The notes: generated by a model not told the origin, from the sequence alone. A stretch of 10,259 nucleotides of DNA from Akkermansiaceae bacterium UBA5020 (GCA_002396885.1 DGXY01000020.1:1-10259), one strand, 5' to 3'; counted from the stretch's first letter, positions 1-6,451 are shown. Translations and numbers: made by a program.

Positions 1-2
1 CC

Positions 3-1862
3 TCGGGAATTCTCACCGGCATCGGCCTGATCTTGCACTGGACCCACGCAGGGCCCGACTGGCTCACGATCGCTGCCTTCGCCGCCGCCACACTCGCTGC
101 AGGTGCCTTGGTCTTCCCCGCCGCCTTGGGTGCCTTGCGAAAATTCCGGCTCGATATCAACGTCCTCATGACCGTCGCCGTCACAGGCGCGTGGATCATC
201 GGAGAGTATGCCGAAGCCGCCAGTGTCGTCTTTCTCTTTGCCCTCTCGGAACTGCTCGAATCCTGGGCGGCGGGACGCGCCCGGCGAGCCGTCGATGCCT
301 TGCTGAAGCTCTCACCACCCACCGCCCTCGTCCGCTCGCCTGATGGAGCCGAAAAAGAAACCCCCGTCGAGGAGGTCGAAGTCGGGACCGAAATCCTGAT
401 CAAAAGCGGCAGTCGCATCCCTCTCGATGGGGAAGTCATTTCGGGAAGTTCCAGCGTCAATCAGGCCCCCATCACCGGGGAGTCCCTGCCCGTGGAAAAA
501 AATGCCGATGACACAGTTTACGCTGGTACGGTGAATGGCGAGGGATCGCTCGTCGTCCGGGTTTCCAAACCGGCCGCCGCCTCAACGCTGGCACGCATCA
601 TCCAGCTCGTGGGAGAGGCTGAGGAAAACAAGCCCCCGACCCAGCGTTTTGTGGACCGGTTCGCGGCGATCTACACGCCAGCGGTTTTTGTCCTCGCGAT
701 CCTCGTGGCACTCGTCCCGCCACTGATGTTCGGACAACCGTGGCTCTTCTGGATTTACCGGTCACTCGTCTTACTGGTCATCGCCTGTCCCTGCGCTCTC
801 GTCATCGCGACACCTGTCAGCATTGTCTCCGGCCTCACCGCCCTCGCTCGTCGTGGAGTCCTCGTGAAGGGCGGGGTCCATCTCGAGTCAGTTGGCAAAC
901 TCCGCGCGCTCGCCCTCGACAAGACCGGCACCATCACCCAGGGAACTCCGAAGGTCGTCGGAGTCATTTCACAATCCGCCCTCTCCGAGGATGAAATTCT
1001 CGCGAGGGCGGCCGCCATCAACAGTCATTCCGAACACCCCATCGCCATCGCCATCACCGAGGCGGCACGGGCGAAGGGCCTGACGATTCCGCCCATCGAG
1101 AACTACGTTTCCATCACCGGGCGCGGCGCCACGGCGACAATAGCAGGTCATCCCCATTTCATCGGAAACCACAAATTAACGCATGAGACAGGTCTCTGCG
1201 GTCCCGGGATCGAAGGCGTTCTTTCCTCCATCGAGGAAAAGGGGCAGTCCCTCGCCGTGATTGGCCACCAACCGCACGATGGATGTGACGGTGAGATCCT
1301 CGGCATCATCGCCATCGCCGACACACTGAGGCCCGAGGTGGTCGAGGCGCTCCGCGAGATTCACGCTGCCGGAATCGAGGAGGTCATCATGCTCAGCGGC
1401 GACAACCAGCGAACTGCCTCCACCATCGCCAAACAAGCGGGCATCGACGAAGCTTTCGGAGATCTGCTGCCGGAGCAAAAGGTCGATCACATCCGTCGTC
1501 TCGTGGACGAGTATCGTCACGTCGGAATGATCGGTGACGGAGTGAATGACGCGCCCGCCCTTGCCATCGCCACGGTTGGTTTTGCGATGGGTGCCATCGG
1601 CAGTGACACGGCCATTGAGACTGCCGACATCGCCTTGATGAAGGACGATCTGCGCAAGGTCGCCGAAACGGTCCGCATCGGGAGACGCACTGTCCGCATC
1701 ATTCAGTTCAACGTGGCCTTTGCCCTCTCCATCAAGGCGCTGTTCCTCACCCTCGCCTTTCTCGACATGGCGGGACTCTGGCTCGCCATTCTTGCGGACA
1801 CGGGAGCGACCCTGCTCGTGATCTTGAATTCCCTCCGTCTTCTTTCCTCCAAAGTTAAGTAA
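3..1862 (+). CDS. Zn/Cd/Pb-exporting P1B-type ATPase (ZntA/CadA-like), 5' end cut by window
   Basis: Inner-membrane pump that uses ATP to expel divalent soft metals. The frame is open back to the left edge, so the N-terminus (any metal-binding domain and the first helices) is outside the window; the TTG at 33 is only the first possible start inside it. Visible in order: hydrophobic helices around nt 63-250; actuator TGES at 474-485; the metal-binding CPC of the transport helix at 786-794; the phosphorylated Asp in DKTGT at 918-932; the P1B-specific HP at 1035-1040; GDGVND at 1533-1550; two C-terminal helices with ADTGAT (Asp at 1797-1799). CPC together with this last-helix Asp is the pattern of the Zn/Cd/Pb subgroup rather than the Cu subgroup. 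About 620 residues are visible against roughly 700 or more for the family. It converges on the minus-strand block and is probably not part of its operons. Exact metal is not decided by sequence. Confidence 0.95.
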   Translation, partial: SGILTGIGLILHWTHAGPDWLTIAAFAAATLAAGALVFPAALGALRKFRLDINVLMTVAVTGAWIIGEYAEAASVVFLFALSELLESWAAGRARRAVDALLKLSPPTALVRSPDGAEKETPVEEVEVGTEILIKSGSRIPLDGEVISGSSSVNQAPITGESLPVEKNADDTVYAGTVNGEGSLVVRVSKPAAASTLARIIQLVGEAEENKPPTQRFVDRFAAIYTPAVFVLAILVALVPPLMFGQPWLFWIYRSLVLLVIACPCALVIATPVSIVSGLTALARRGVLVKGGVHLESVGKLRALALDKTGTITQGTPKVVGVISQSALSEDEILARAAAINSHSEHPIAIAITEAARAKGLTIPPIENYVSITGRGATATIAGHPHFIGNHKLTHETGLCGPGIEGVLSSIEEKGQSLAVIGHQPHDGCDGEILGIIAIADTLRPEVVEALREIHAAGIEEVIMLSGDNQRTASTIAKQAGIDEAFGDLLPEQKVDHIRRLVDEYRHVGMIGDGVNDAPALAIATVGFAMGAIGSDTAIETADIALMKDDLRKVAETVRIGRRTVRIIQFNVAFALSIKALFLTLAFLDMAGLWLAILADTGATLLVILNSLRLLSSKVK

Positions 1863-1945
1863 TCGAAGCCTCTGCACTCATTCTTTGTAAACTTTCTTGG
1901 GCTGTTGACCCGAGAGGCGTCATGGTAAGAGTAAAGGTAGCGGCA

Positions 1946-2230
1946 TCAATACTCCTCCCGCAACATCAGCGTCGTCATGGAGCGATCCCACTCGGTGATC
2001 ACGTAGAACGAACCCGCCTCGGTGTCGTATCGGCTCAAGAGCCTTCCGCCTTCCTTCATGTCGAGGTCGTTCGCCCGCTTGTCATCTTCCCCGAGATCGC
2101 CCCAATCGCCGCAATGATGACGGTTGAGCAGCCGGTCGATCACGGCAGGGTCCAGCGCCAGTGCAGCCGCGCCGGCCGACAGGTAAACGTCTCCCAAAGG
2201 AAACAGCGGTCTCAGGATGCGAAAGCCCAT
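1946..2230 (-). CDS. Small conserved plasmid-associated protein, function unknown
   Basis: 94 residues from ATG 2230. The C-terminal half carries LLNRHHCGDWGDL, then EDDKRAND, GGRLLSRY, ITEWDRS and a terminal LREEY. I recognise this from memory as a widespread small family often labelled 'plasmid related protein', which ends in ITEADRS...LLPEEY and is common on plasmids and integrative elements. No enzymatic residues can be assigned. A longer reading back to 2374 exists, but it overlaps the end of the AAA+ gene, and the conserved part begins just after 2230. The sequence before ATG 2230 (AAGAACCCTGAAACC) is of the A/C-rich leader type seen before the other genes here. It is the last gene of the minus-strand series and sits 83 nt from the convergent metal ATPase. 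Family recognition is from motif memory, not a search. Confidence 0.75.
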   Translation of the reverse strand: MGFRILRPLFPLGDVYLSAGAAALALDPAVIDRLLNRHHCGDWGDLGEDDKRANDLDMKEGGRLLSRYDTEAGSFYVITEWDRSMTTLMLREEY

Positions 2231-2262
2231 CTTCGTGAAAGTCTTGGTTTCAGGGTTCTTGA

Positions 2263-3213
2263 TCAAGCGCGAAATCCGATCCGCCGACCACCGGCCCTGC
2301 GGCCTGAATGCTTCTCCTTCGCCGCCTTCGCTCGCCTCACCTCGCGGAGCAGCAACTCCTCTGTCACCAGCCACTTCGCCGGGTCGGGATCGCGGCTCCC
2401 TGCATGGATCGCGTTCAGGCAGATGTTGAGGATGTCCCCGCCGCTGAGACCCCGGCTTTGTTCCGCGAGGGAGCGCAGATTGGCCTTCACCCGTTCGGGG
2501 TTGGGTAGATGGAGGGCCAGCAGCTCCCGCCTCATGGAAGCGTCGGGAAGGCGGAACTCGATGTGCCGCTGCACCCGCCGCAGCAAGGCGTCGTCGTAAT
2601 TACCGAAGAGGTTCGTGGTCATCACCACCACGCCCTCGAAACGGTCGAGTTCCTGCATCAGGGTGTTGCGGTTCTGGTTGATCGAGGTCGCGCAGGATTC
2701 GTCGAGGCTGACCCGCTTGGAGAGCAGGCTGTCGGCTTCGTCGAGGAAGAGAACAGCCCCGTGATGGGTGGCACGCTCGAAGGCCAGCTTGATGTGCTTG
2801 GCGGTGTCGCCCAGATACTTCGAGATCACAGACGAATAGTCCACCTGATAAAGCGGTTGGCCGAGCCGGTGCGCTACGCCCTGGGCAGCTCGCGTCTTCC
2901 CGGTGCCGGGCGGCCCGTAGAAATTGAGGATGCAGCGCCCCTGCTGAGGCTGCAAGCGGCTGATGCTCCAGACCTCCTCCAACTGATCGCGGATCTGGAT
3001 GGCACGAAGTCCATCGAGGATCTGCTGCCTGACTCCCCGGTGGAGGATCAGCCCGCCAAGTTCGTGGCGCGGCTCAGGGTGGACGAGGACGCCCACTTCG
3101 GGTTCGTCCTCCTGCTGGGCCTCGCGGTTGCGGCGGCGCGGGTTGCGATGGTCGGCGGCGATGGCCGCATCGGGTGGCAGTTCGCCGAGTTCTTGGATGG
3201 TCGAGTCAGGCAT
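2263..3213 (-). CDS. AAA+ ATPase, FtsH/Cdc48-like (classic AAA clade)
   Basis: 316 residues. A poorly conserved N-terminus of about 85 residues rich in Arg, Glu and Pro is followed by one AAA module: Walker A GPPGTGKT at 100-107, a pore-loop/helix segment SKYLGDTAKHIKLAFERA at 131-148, Walker B VLFLDEAD at 154-161, sensor-1 Asn in MTTN at 198-201, and the second region of homology NYDDALLRRVQRHIEF with putative arginine fingers at 212-216. GLSGGDI at 255-261 is sensor-2-like. The catalytic set is complete, so an active hexameric remodelling ATPase is expected. There is no protease, transmembrane or zinc domain, so it is not FtsH itself; the substrate may be recognised by the N-terminus or by the small proteins encoded just upstream. 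The leader before ATG 3213 is A/C-rich without a Shine-Dalgarno. The C-terminus is basic (RRAGGRR). Confidence 0.9.
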   Translation of the reverse strand: MPDSTIQELGELPPDAAIAADHRNPRRRNREAQQEDEPEVGVLVHPEPRHELGGLILHRGVRQQILDGLRAIQIRDQLEEVWSISRLQPQQGRCILNFYGPPGTGKTRAAQGVAHRLGQPLYQVDYSSVISKYLGDTAKHIKLAFERATHHGAVLFLDEADSLLSKRVSLDESCATSINQNRNTLMQELDRFEGVVVMTTNLFGNYDDALLRRVQRHIEFRLPDASMRRELLALHLPNPERVKANLRSLAEQSRGLSGGDILNICLNAIHAGSRDPDPAKWLVTEELLLREVRRAKAAKEKHSGRRAGGRRIGFRA

Positions 3214-3252
3214 GGCTTTCGGGTTCTTGGGTTCGGGTGAAAGGGCAGCGGT

Positions 3253-3591
3253 TCAGACGGCCTCGGCCATGGAGAACCACTCGTTCTCCGCAGCTTCGGC
3301 CTCGTCCTCAAGGACGGCGATTCTGGCGTCGATCATTTCGCGAAGACTTCGCCACGGGCCGGAGACCGCGCCCGCGCACTCGCACGGAGCGAAGGCGCTC
3401 ATCGGATCGTCGTCATAGGCGGTCATCGCGCGCTCCTCGGCGACATAGGCGAGGTTGAGCACAGATCGAGCAGCGAGGAGCGCGGTGCGGGGATCACCGC
3501 CGAGCTGCGTCGCCTCTTCAAAGAGGGCGCGCAGGCTGGCGAGTGAAAGCGGGGACGGATGGGGTCGGGTGGCTGTGTTCATTGGATTCAT
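3253..3591 (-). CDS. Small helical protein of unknown function
   Basis: 112 residues from ATG 3591; a second in-frame ATG at 3582 gives 109. I do not recognise it. After a Pro/Ser-rich start, residues from about 17 are mostly predicted helix (SLASLRALFEEATQL, then ARSVLNLAYVAEERAMTAYD), and the C-terminal half is acidic (REMIDARIAVLEDEAEAAENEW). Two close cysteines (CEC) lie in the middle. It follows copy 3619-3676 of the repeated leader element by 27 nt and has the local A/C-rich start context (AACCTCAACCC) rather than a Shine-Dalgarno. Its 5' end overlaps the 3' end of the preceding gene by 74 nt. It lies between the two AAA+ genes, so an adaptor role for one of them is possible but is only positional inference. 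Confidence 0.7.
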   Translation of the reverse strand: MNPMNTATRPHPSPLSLASLRALFEEATQLGGDPRTALLAARSVLNLAYVAEERAMTAYDDDPMSAFAPCECAGAVSGPWRSLREMIDARIAVLEDEAEAAENEWFSMAEAV

Positions 3592-3880
3592 GGGTTGAGG
3601 TTCTCGAAGACCCTTGAGCCTCTTCGTCGCGCCCCACAGCGTCGCGCCGTTGTGTCGGCGTGAAACTGCCGCACGGGAGAGGTTCCGCTTCGATTTCAAA
3701 CTCCCGCTCCGTCACGGCGGCAAAGTCTGCACCGCTCCACGGATCGGGATGGCGGGCGAAGAAGCGCTTCAGCGTTTCTTCTGTCTCGTGCATCGCAGCC
3801 GGCACGGTGAATTCGTAGCGCAGGGTTTCGGTCACAATCAGGGTCTTGGTTTTCGTTTTCATCGGGTTCATCGGGTTCAT
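3518..3880 (-). CDS. Small protein of unknown function with a C-terminal tail read from the repeat element
   Basis: Up to 120 residues from ATG 3880, which overlaps the preceding stop as ATGA. Two more in-frame ATGs at 3871 and 3862 give MNPMNPMK at the start, so the true start is uncertain. The first ~65 residues (TLIVTETLRYEF, then ETEETLKRFFARHPDPW and ADFAAVTEREFEIEAEPLP) look like a small alpha/beta domain that I do not recognise. From about nt 3676 downward the frame translates repeat copy 3619-3676 (CGSFTPTQRRD) and continues into the start of the next gene, ending at 3518. In two other copies this repeat is non-coding, so the last ~50 residues may be a read-through extension after loss of an original stop. 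Confidence is good for the N-terminal part and poor for the tail. Confidence 0.6.
   Translation of the reverse strand: MNPMNPMKTKTKTLIVTETLRYEFTVPAAMHETEETLKRFFARHPDPWSGADFAAVTEREFEIEAEPLPCGSFTPTQRRDAVGRDEEAQGSSRTSTHESNEHSHPTPSVPAFTRQPARPL
3619..3676 (-). repeat. Leader repeat copy A, before gene 3591-3253
   Basis: On the minus strand this copy contains GGCAGTTTCACG, CACAACGGCGCGAC and ends AAGAGG. It matches copy B at 43 of 58 positions without gaps. The enclosing stem seen in copy B is changed but largely kept: five of eight pairs are Watson-Crick or substituted by compensating bases (T-A in B becomes C-G here), others are G-T, and one is a mismatch. The 5' half lies inside the frame of the preceding small gene. 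Confidence 0.85.
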
Positions 3881-4113
3881 TGGTTGGGTTTGGAGTTTGG
3901 TTTGATGCATTCGGAAAGCGGGGCCAGCTCCGCCTCGGGAAAGCCCAACGTGGTGCGTGCGTATTCGAGATGGGCATTCGCTGCTTCGAGGTCGTCGAAG
4001 GTGTGGGCGAAGACGGCAGGCACAGGCACGATGCCGCCCTGGATCGTGTAGCGTCCGAGGCAGCGACCGTCTGGGAGGCGGATGGCGTAGCGGGTTTCTG
4101 AGGGTAGGTTCAT
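3877..4113 (-). CDS. Small protein of unknown function
   Basis: 78 residues from ATG 4113 (MNLPSETRYAIRLPDG...). I do not recognise the family. The N-terminal half has beta-like character (TRYAIRLPDGRCLGRYTIQGG), followed by a helix (FDDLEAANAHLEYARTTLG); this is the layout of a small stand-alone alpha/beta domain. An in-frame ATG at 4137 overlaps the stop of the clamp-loader-like gene (ATGA) and would add eight residues; the stretch between the two ATGs (AACCCGAACCCCGATCACTCC) has the same A/C-rich look as the untranslated leaders of neighbouring genes, which is why 4113 is preferred. Its own stop overlaps the ATG of the next gene at 3880. It is therefore translated within the operon between the two AAA+ ATPases. 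Confidence 0.7.
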   Translation of the reverse strand: MNLPSETRYAIRLPDGRCLGRYTIQGGIVPVPAVFAHTFDDLEAANAHLEYARTTLGFPEAELAPLSECIKPNSKPNQ

Positions 4114-4133
4114 GGAGTGATCGGGGTTCGGGT

Positions 4134-4787
4134 TCATGGTCGGCAATCAATCCACGATTCGAGGTCGGCGAGCGCGGCCCTAACACAGCCACCACTGCCC
4201 ACCGCGATCTGGAGGGCGGTCTGTCTCGGCACGGGCCAATGCGCGATGAGGAAATCGGCCAGCTCCTCGGTCTCCGGCGGCAGCAGCTTCACGGCCTGGA
4301 AGCGGGTCTGGAATCGCTCGGTGAGCAGGTCCAACTGAAGGTTGCTCGTGCCCAAAAGTGCCCGGCCCGGCGGGAGGCGGTCGAGGTAGGTCAGGAGCAG
4401 GTCCTGTGCTTCCTTGGAACAACGGTCCAGTTCGTTCACGATCCGCACACTCCACCGACTGAAGAGGTTCCCATAGGCGAGGCTCCGCATCCACTCCCGG
4501 ACCACTTCAACGGTGACCTCGCGCCCGTTGAAGTCTTCGACGGCGAGGGCCGATCCGGTCAGTTCGCGGGCGACCATTTCCACGACACTGGTCTTGCCCA
4601 CCCCCGGCGGGCCGTAAAGAAGCAGCTTCATGGAAGCGCTCGGACGATCCCCTGAGGCGAGGCGGCGGGCTTTGGTGACCTGCGCCTTCGCCACCCGCGC
4701 GGCCTGGCCGATCAGGTCTTCCGGACCGAGCGGTTTCCAGTTCATGGGAGACACGAGAAGGGCTGAGTCACGCGGCAAGGATGACAT
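4134..4787 (-). CDS. Clamp-loader-like AAA+ ATPase (RFC/DnaX-type core) with Asn in Walker B
   Basis: 217 residues. The AAA+ core comprises DLIGQAARVAKA (a box-II-like start) at 24-35, Walker A GPPGVGKT at 59-66, Walker B VRIVNELD at 114-121, a following helix EAQDLLLTYLD as in clamp-loader subunits, sensor-1 LLGTSN at 144-149, ERFQTRF with candidate arginine fingers at 158 and 162, and a sensor-2-like GGCVRAALADLESW near the C-terminus resembling the GD-R-A-L of RFC subunits. The Walker B acid before Glu119 is Asn118 instead of Asp. No zinc module or polymerase-binding tail is present; it is shorter than DnaX or RFC subunits. The start at 4787 is fixed by a perfect AAGGAGGT at 4800-4793. It overlaps the 57-residue gene by 20 nt and is surely co-translated with it. 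Whether it loads a clamp or remodels another DNA complex is open. Confidence 0.85.
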   Translation of the reverse strand: MSSLPRDSALLVSPMNWKPLGPEDLIGQAARVAKAQVTKARRLASGDRPSASMKLLLYGPPGVGKTSVVEMVARELTGSALAVEDFNGREVTVEVVREWMRSLAYGNLFSRWSVRIVNELDRCSKEAQDLLLTYLDRLPPGRALLGTSNLQLDLLTERFQTRFQAVKLLPPETEELADFLIAHWPVPRQTALQIAVGSGGCVRAALADLESWIDCRP

Positions 4788-4941
4788 GGTGGACCTCCTT
4801 TCCGGCTGACGTGGAAATGCGAATGAGAGCGTGGGCGACGGCCGTGGCTCCCTTCTTGTAAACCGTGACCGCGAGCAACTCGCCGTCGAGCCACACGGCC
4901 CAGTTCCGGTTTCCGTAACGGGTGATCTCGACGCGGTTCAT
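4768..4941 (-). CDS. Hidden 57-residue protein, translationally coupled on both sides
   Basis: ATG 4941 opens a 57-residue reading frame beginning MNRVEITRYGNRNWAVWLDG and ending KEVHHVILAA. Its ATG overlaps the stop of the HTH gene (ATGA), it has a Shine-Dalgarno (AGGAGG at 4957-4952, 10 nt before the start), and its last codons carry the AAGGAGGT of the next gene, whose ATG lies inside it. These three features make a real gene likely despite its size. The sequence suggests a small beta-rich fold: alternating VEITRYG, WAVWLDGELLAVTVYKKG, then a helix TAVAHALIRI. I recognise no family. Its position directly before the clamp-loader-like ATPase suggests a partner protein or a coupling leader peptide; this is inference. 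Confidence 0.75.
   Translation of the reverse strand: MNRVEITRYGNRNWAVWLDGELLAVTVYKKGATAVAHALIRISTSAGKEVHHVILAA
4793..4800 (-). promoter_or_regulatory. Consensus Shine-Dalgarno for the clamp-loader-like gene
   Basis: AAGGAGGT on the minus strand, five bases before ATG 4787. It lies within the coding sequence of the 57-residue gene and decides the start of the AAA+ gene. Such a site is exceptional in this window. Confidence 0.9.
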
Positions 4942-5639
4942 TGTGCCCAGCCCTCCTTTCTGGCCCGTGCCTTGACGGTGTTCACGGACAGGTCGAAGGC
5001 GGCGGCGGTCTGCTTGTGGCTGCGGTTTCGCAGGTAGAGCTTCTTGACCGATTTCCAGTCAATCGTCCGTCCGTCCGTGGTCGTGGCCGGTCGCCCTCGC
5101 GGCCGGCTTCGTCTGCGCTCATCCGCGTTGGACTGGACCCGCTCCACCACGTTCTCGTTCGGAGCCACGGTCCCATTCAACCGGCTGCGGATCCCGTTGA
5201 GCTGGCGCTGGGCATGGACCCGCACGCGGGCGAGTTCCTCATCACTGAGGGACGCGGGGGCTTCGTCATGGAAGGGATCAAACCGGGCGGGATGGCTGTT
5301 GGGTTCGCTTGAACGCGGGGCGGCGGCGATGGCTTCCGCCCTCAGTTCGGCCAACTGCCGCCGCACTTCCTCGGCAGCCGCCACGCGGATGGTTTCCTCA
5401 AGGCTCGGCGGCGGGGTTCCATCCGCGAAGCGCCGGAGCGCCTCGGTCACTTTGTTCTCGGCAATCTGGCCGATCAGTTCCACGGGGATTTCCGTGAGGG
5501 AATAGACGACTCCGGTGAGGGAGCGAAGCCCGAGGAGCGCCCGCATCTGGTTGCGGGCCTCTCTCGGGGTGGGGGCTTCAAGGCGGTCATCAAAGATGAC
5601 GCGACCGCCTTGGCTGGCGATGATCTTGAACAGTTTCAT
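4938..5639 (-). CDS. DNA-binding HTH protein with AT-hook-like motif, role unknown
   Basis: 233 residues. N-terminal ~55 residues form a compact alpha/beta-looking unit (MKLFKIIASQGGRVIF...SLTEIPVEL). A long charged helical stretch follows (about 60-108), then a low-complexity linker. Near the C-terminus are RPRGRP at 179-184, matching the core of an AT-hook, and a helix-turn-helix at about 194-231 (DWKSVKKLYLRNRSHKQTAAAF then LSVNTVKARARKEGW). This HTH shape is common in phage small terminase subunits, resolvase tails and regulators. No catalytic domain is seen. It starts 52 nt after the partial repeat copy 5691-5715 and has an A/C-rich leader without a Shine-Dalgarno. Its TGA overlaps the ATG at 4941. 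It is the best candidate in the window for a protein that binds the repeated leader element, but nothing in the sequence proves that. Confidence 0.8.
   Translation of the reverse strand: MKLFKIIASQGGRVIFDDRLEAPTPREARNQMRALLGLRSLTGVVYSLTEIPVELIGQIAENKVTEALRRFADGTPPPSLEETIRVAAAEEVRRQLAELRAEAIAAAPRSSEPNSHPARFDPFHDEAPASLSDEELARVRVHAQRQLNGIRSRLNGTVAPNENVVERVQSNADERRRSRPRGRPATTTDGRTIDWKSVKKLYLRNRSHKQTAAAFDLSVNTVKARARKEGWAQ
4952..4957 (-). promoter_or_regulatory. Shine-Dalgarno for the 57-residue gene
   Basis: AGGAGG on the minus strand within AAAGGAGGG, 10 nt before ATG 4941 and inside the last codons of the HTH gene. It supports the reality of the small gene. Confidence 0.75.
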
Positions 5640-5677
5640 GGTTTTTCGGTTTTCAGTGTTCGGTTAGGGTTCAGGAA
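5640..5677 (-). promoter_or_regulatory. A/C-rich SD-less leader of the HTH gene
   Basis: Minus strand: CCTGAACCCTAACCGAACAC followed by TGAAAACCGAAAAACC directly before ATG 5639. It shares GAACCCTAAC with the leader at 6373-6420 and has no Shine-Dalgarno. It starts at the stop codon of the preceding gene. Confidence 0.6.
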
Positions 5678-6372
5678 AAGAGACTCGAAGCCGTGGCGCA
5701 TGGAGTCGCACCGTTTCCGGCACCATTTTGGGTGGTTTCACAGGACCACAGGTCGGACTGACACAGGCCGGTCAGGGATTCGTCGGCATCGGGCCAGTCA
5801 CGATCTGAGACCCTAACAATCCGCCGAACGAAGTGGAGGTTGCTCGCCAGCATCCCCCGATACTTCTCCCAATCGCCGTAGAGACGGGTCTGCTCGGCCT
5901 CCATCCACACCCACCGCCCTGGCAGCTTCGACAGGACGCGCCGTCCGTGGACATGGGCGCATAGCGCGGCGGCGCGGGTGTCGCTCATCGGACCGCGCGG
6001 AATCCGCTTGCCGCGTTCGGTGGTGAGGCGGCGCAGGGCTTCGTCATAGGCTCCCCACGTACCGTTGTGGAAGAGCACCGCCTCAGCCGTCCCGAAGAGA
6101 TCGGTCTCGGCTTTGCGGGTCACGGGGAACGGGTGGCAGAGGTCCGCGTCCACCCCGCCCACGCTGGCCCAGCGGAAGTGGATCACGATCTCATCGGGCA
6201 ACTCCGGCAGGAGCGCCTCAAGGTCGTCCGGTTCGAGGTTCTTCATCCAGCGGACACGTCCGCCTTCCCGCCACGCCACGCCCGCTCCGTGCGGGTTGGC
6301 GGCATGGCAGGCATCAAGCACGTCCCGGTCGGGGCGCTTTGTTTCATCGGGGCACACAAGGATCACACACAT
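5671..6372 (-). CDS. Class II glutamine amidotransferase-like Ntn hydrolase
   Basis: 233 residues. Met1 is followed directly by Cys2, the N-terminal nucleophile of class II (GlmS/PurF/GltB-type) glutaminase domains, exposed after Met removal. Other signature elements are in order: NPHGAGVAW at 26-34; HFRWASVGG at 65-73, matching the HTRWATHG of GlmS with the substrate Arg67; LFHNGTWG at 100-107, with oxyanion-hole residues Asn103-Gly104; SDTRA at 130-134, matching the Asp of the SDTE motif. The expected reaction is hydrolysis of glutamine (or a similar amide) to release ammonia. No synthase domain is fused to it, so ammonia would go to a partner; the amidoligase encoded 79 nt upstream is the obvious candidate. 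The last ~18 codons run through partial repeat copy 5691-5715, so the C-terminal tail may be non-native. Start context is an A/C-rich leader. Confidence 0.85.
   Translation of the reverse strand: MCVILVCPDETKRPDRDVLDACHAANPHGAGVAWREGGRVRWMKNLEPDDLEALLPELPDEIVIHFRWASVGGVDADLCHPFPVTRKAETDLFGTAEAVLFHNGTWGAYDEALRRLTTERGKRIPRGPMSDTRAAALCAHVHGRRVLSKLPGRWVWMEAEQTRLYGDWEKYRGMLASNLHFVRRIVRVSDRDWPDADESLTGLCQSDLWSCETTQNGAGNGATPCATASSLFS
5691..5715 (-). repeat. Leader repeat copy D, partial, before gene 5639-4938
   Basis: Twenty-three of 25 bases equal copy C over the downstream half (AACGGTGCGAC, CCA, GCGCCACGG). The upstream half is replaced by other sequence, although TGGTGC (5725-5720) can pair with GCGCCA in the copy. 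It lies 51 nt before the start of the HTH gene and within the last codons of the amidotransferase-like gene. Confidence 0.8.
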
Positions 6373-6420
6373 GGTATTCTGGTTTCGTTAGGGTTCAGGG
6401 ATCAGGGTTCTAGGTTTCAG
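6373..6420 (-). promoter_or_regulatory. A/C-rich SD-less leader of the amidotransferase-like gene
   Basis: Minus strand, before ATG 6372: CTGAAACCTAGAACCCTGAT, then CCCTGAACCCTAACGAAACC. Repeats of AACC/GAACCC/CCCTAAC fill the leader, and no GGAG-like site is present. It is the clearest example of the start context shared by most genes of the block. Confidence 0.6.
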
Positions 6421-6451
6421 TGGGAGAGGAAAGGGATCGGTCCCGCCGCCC

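Noticed and set aside
1176..1877. A 233-codon open frame on the minus strand under the metal-pump gene
   Set aside because: Antisense shadow of the P-type ATPase; no motif and no leader of the type seen at real minus-strand genes.
1896..1914. Hairpin CTTGGG/CCCGAG with a 7-nt loop after the pump gene
   Set aside because: Only six pairs including one G-T, and no T-run follows on either strand, so an intrinsic terminator is not supported.
2509..3240. A 243-codon open frame on the plus strand
   Set aside because: Antisense to the AAA+ ATPase gene with all its motifs intact; no family pattern in the translation.
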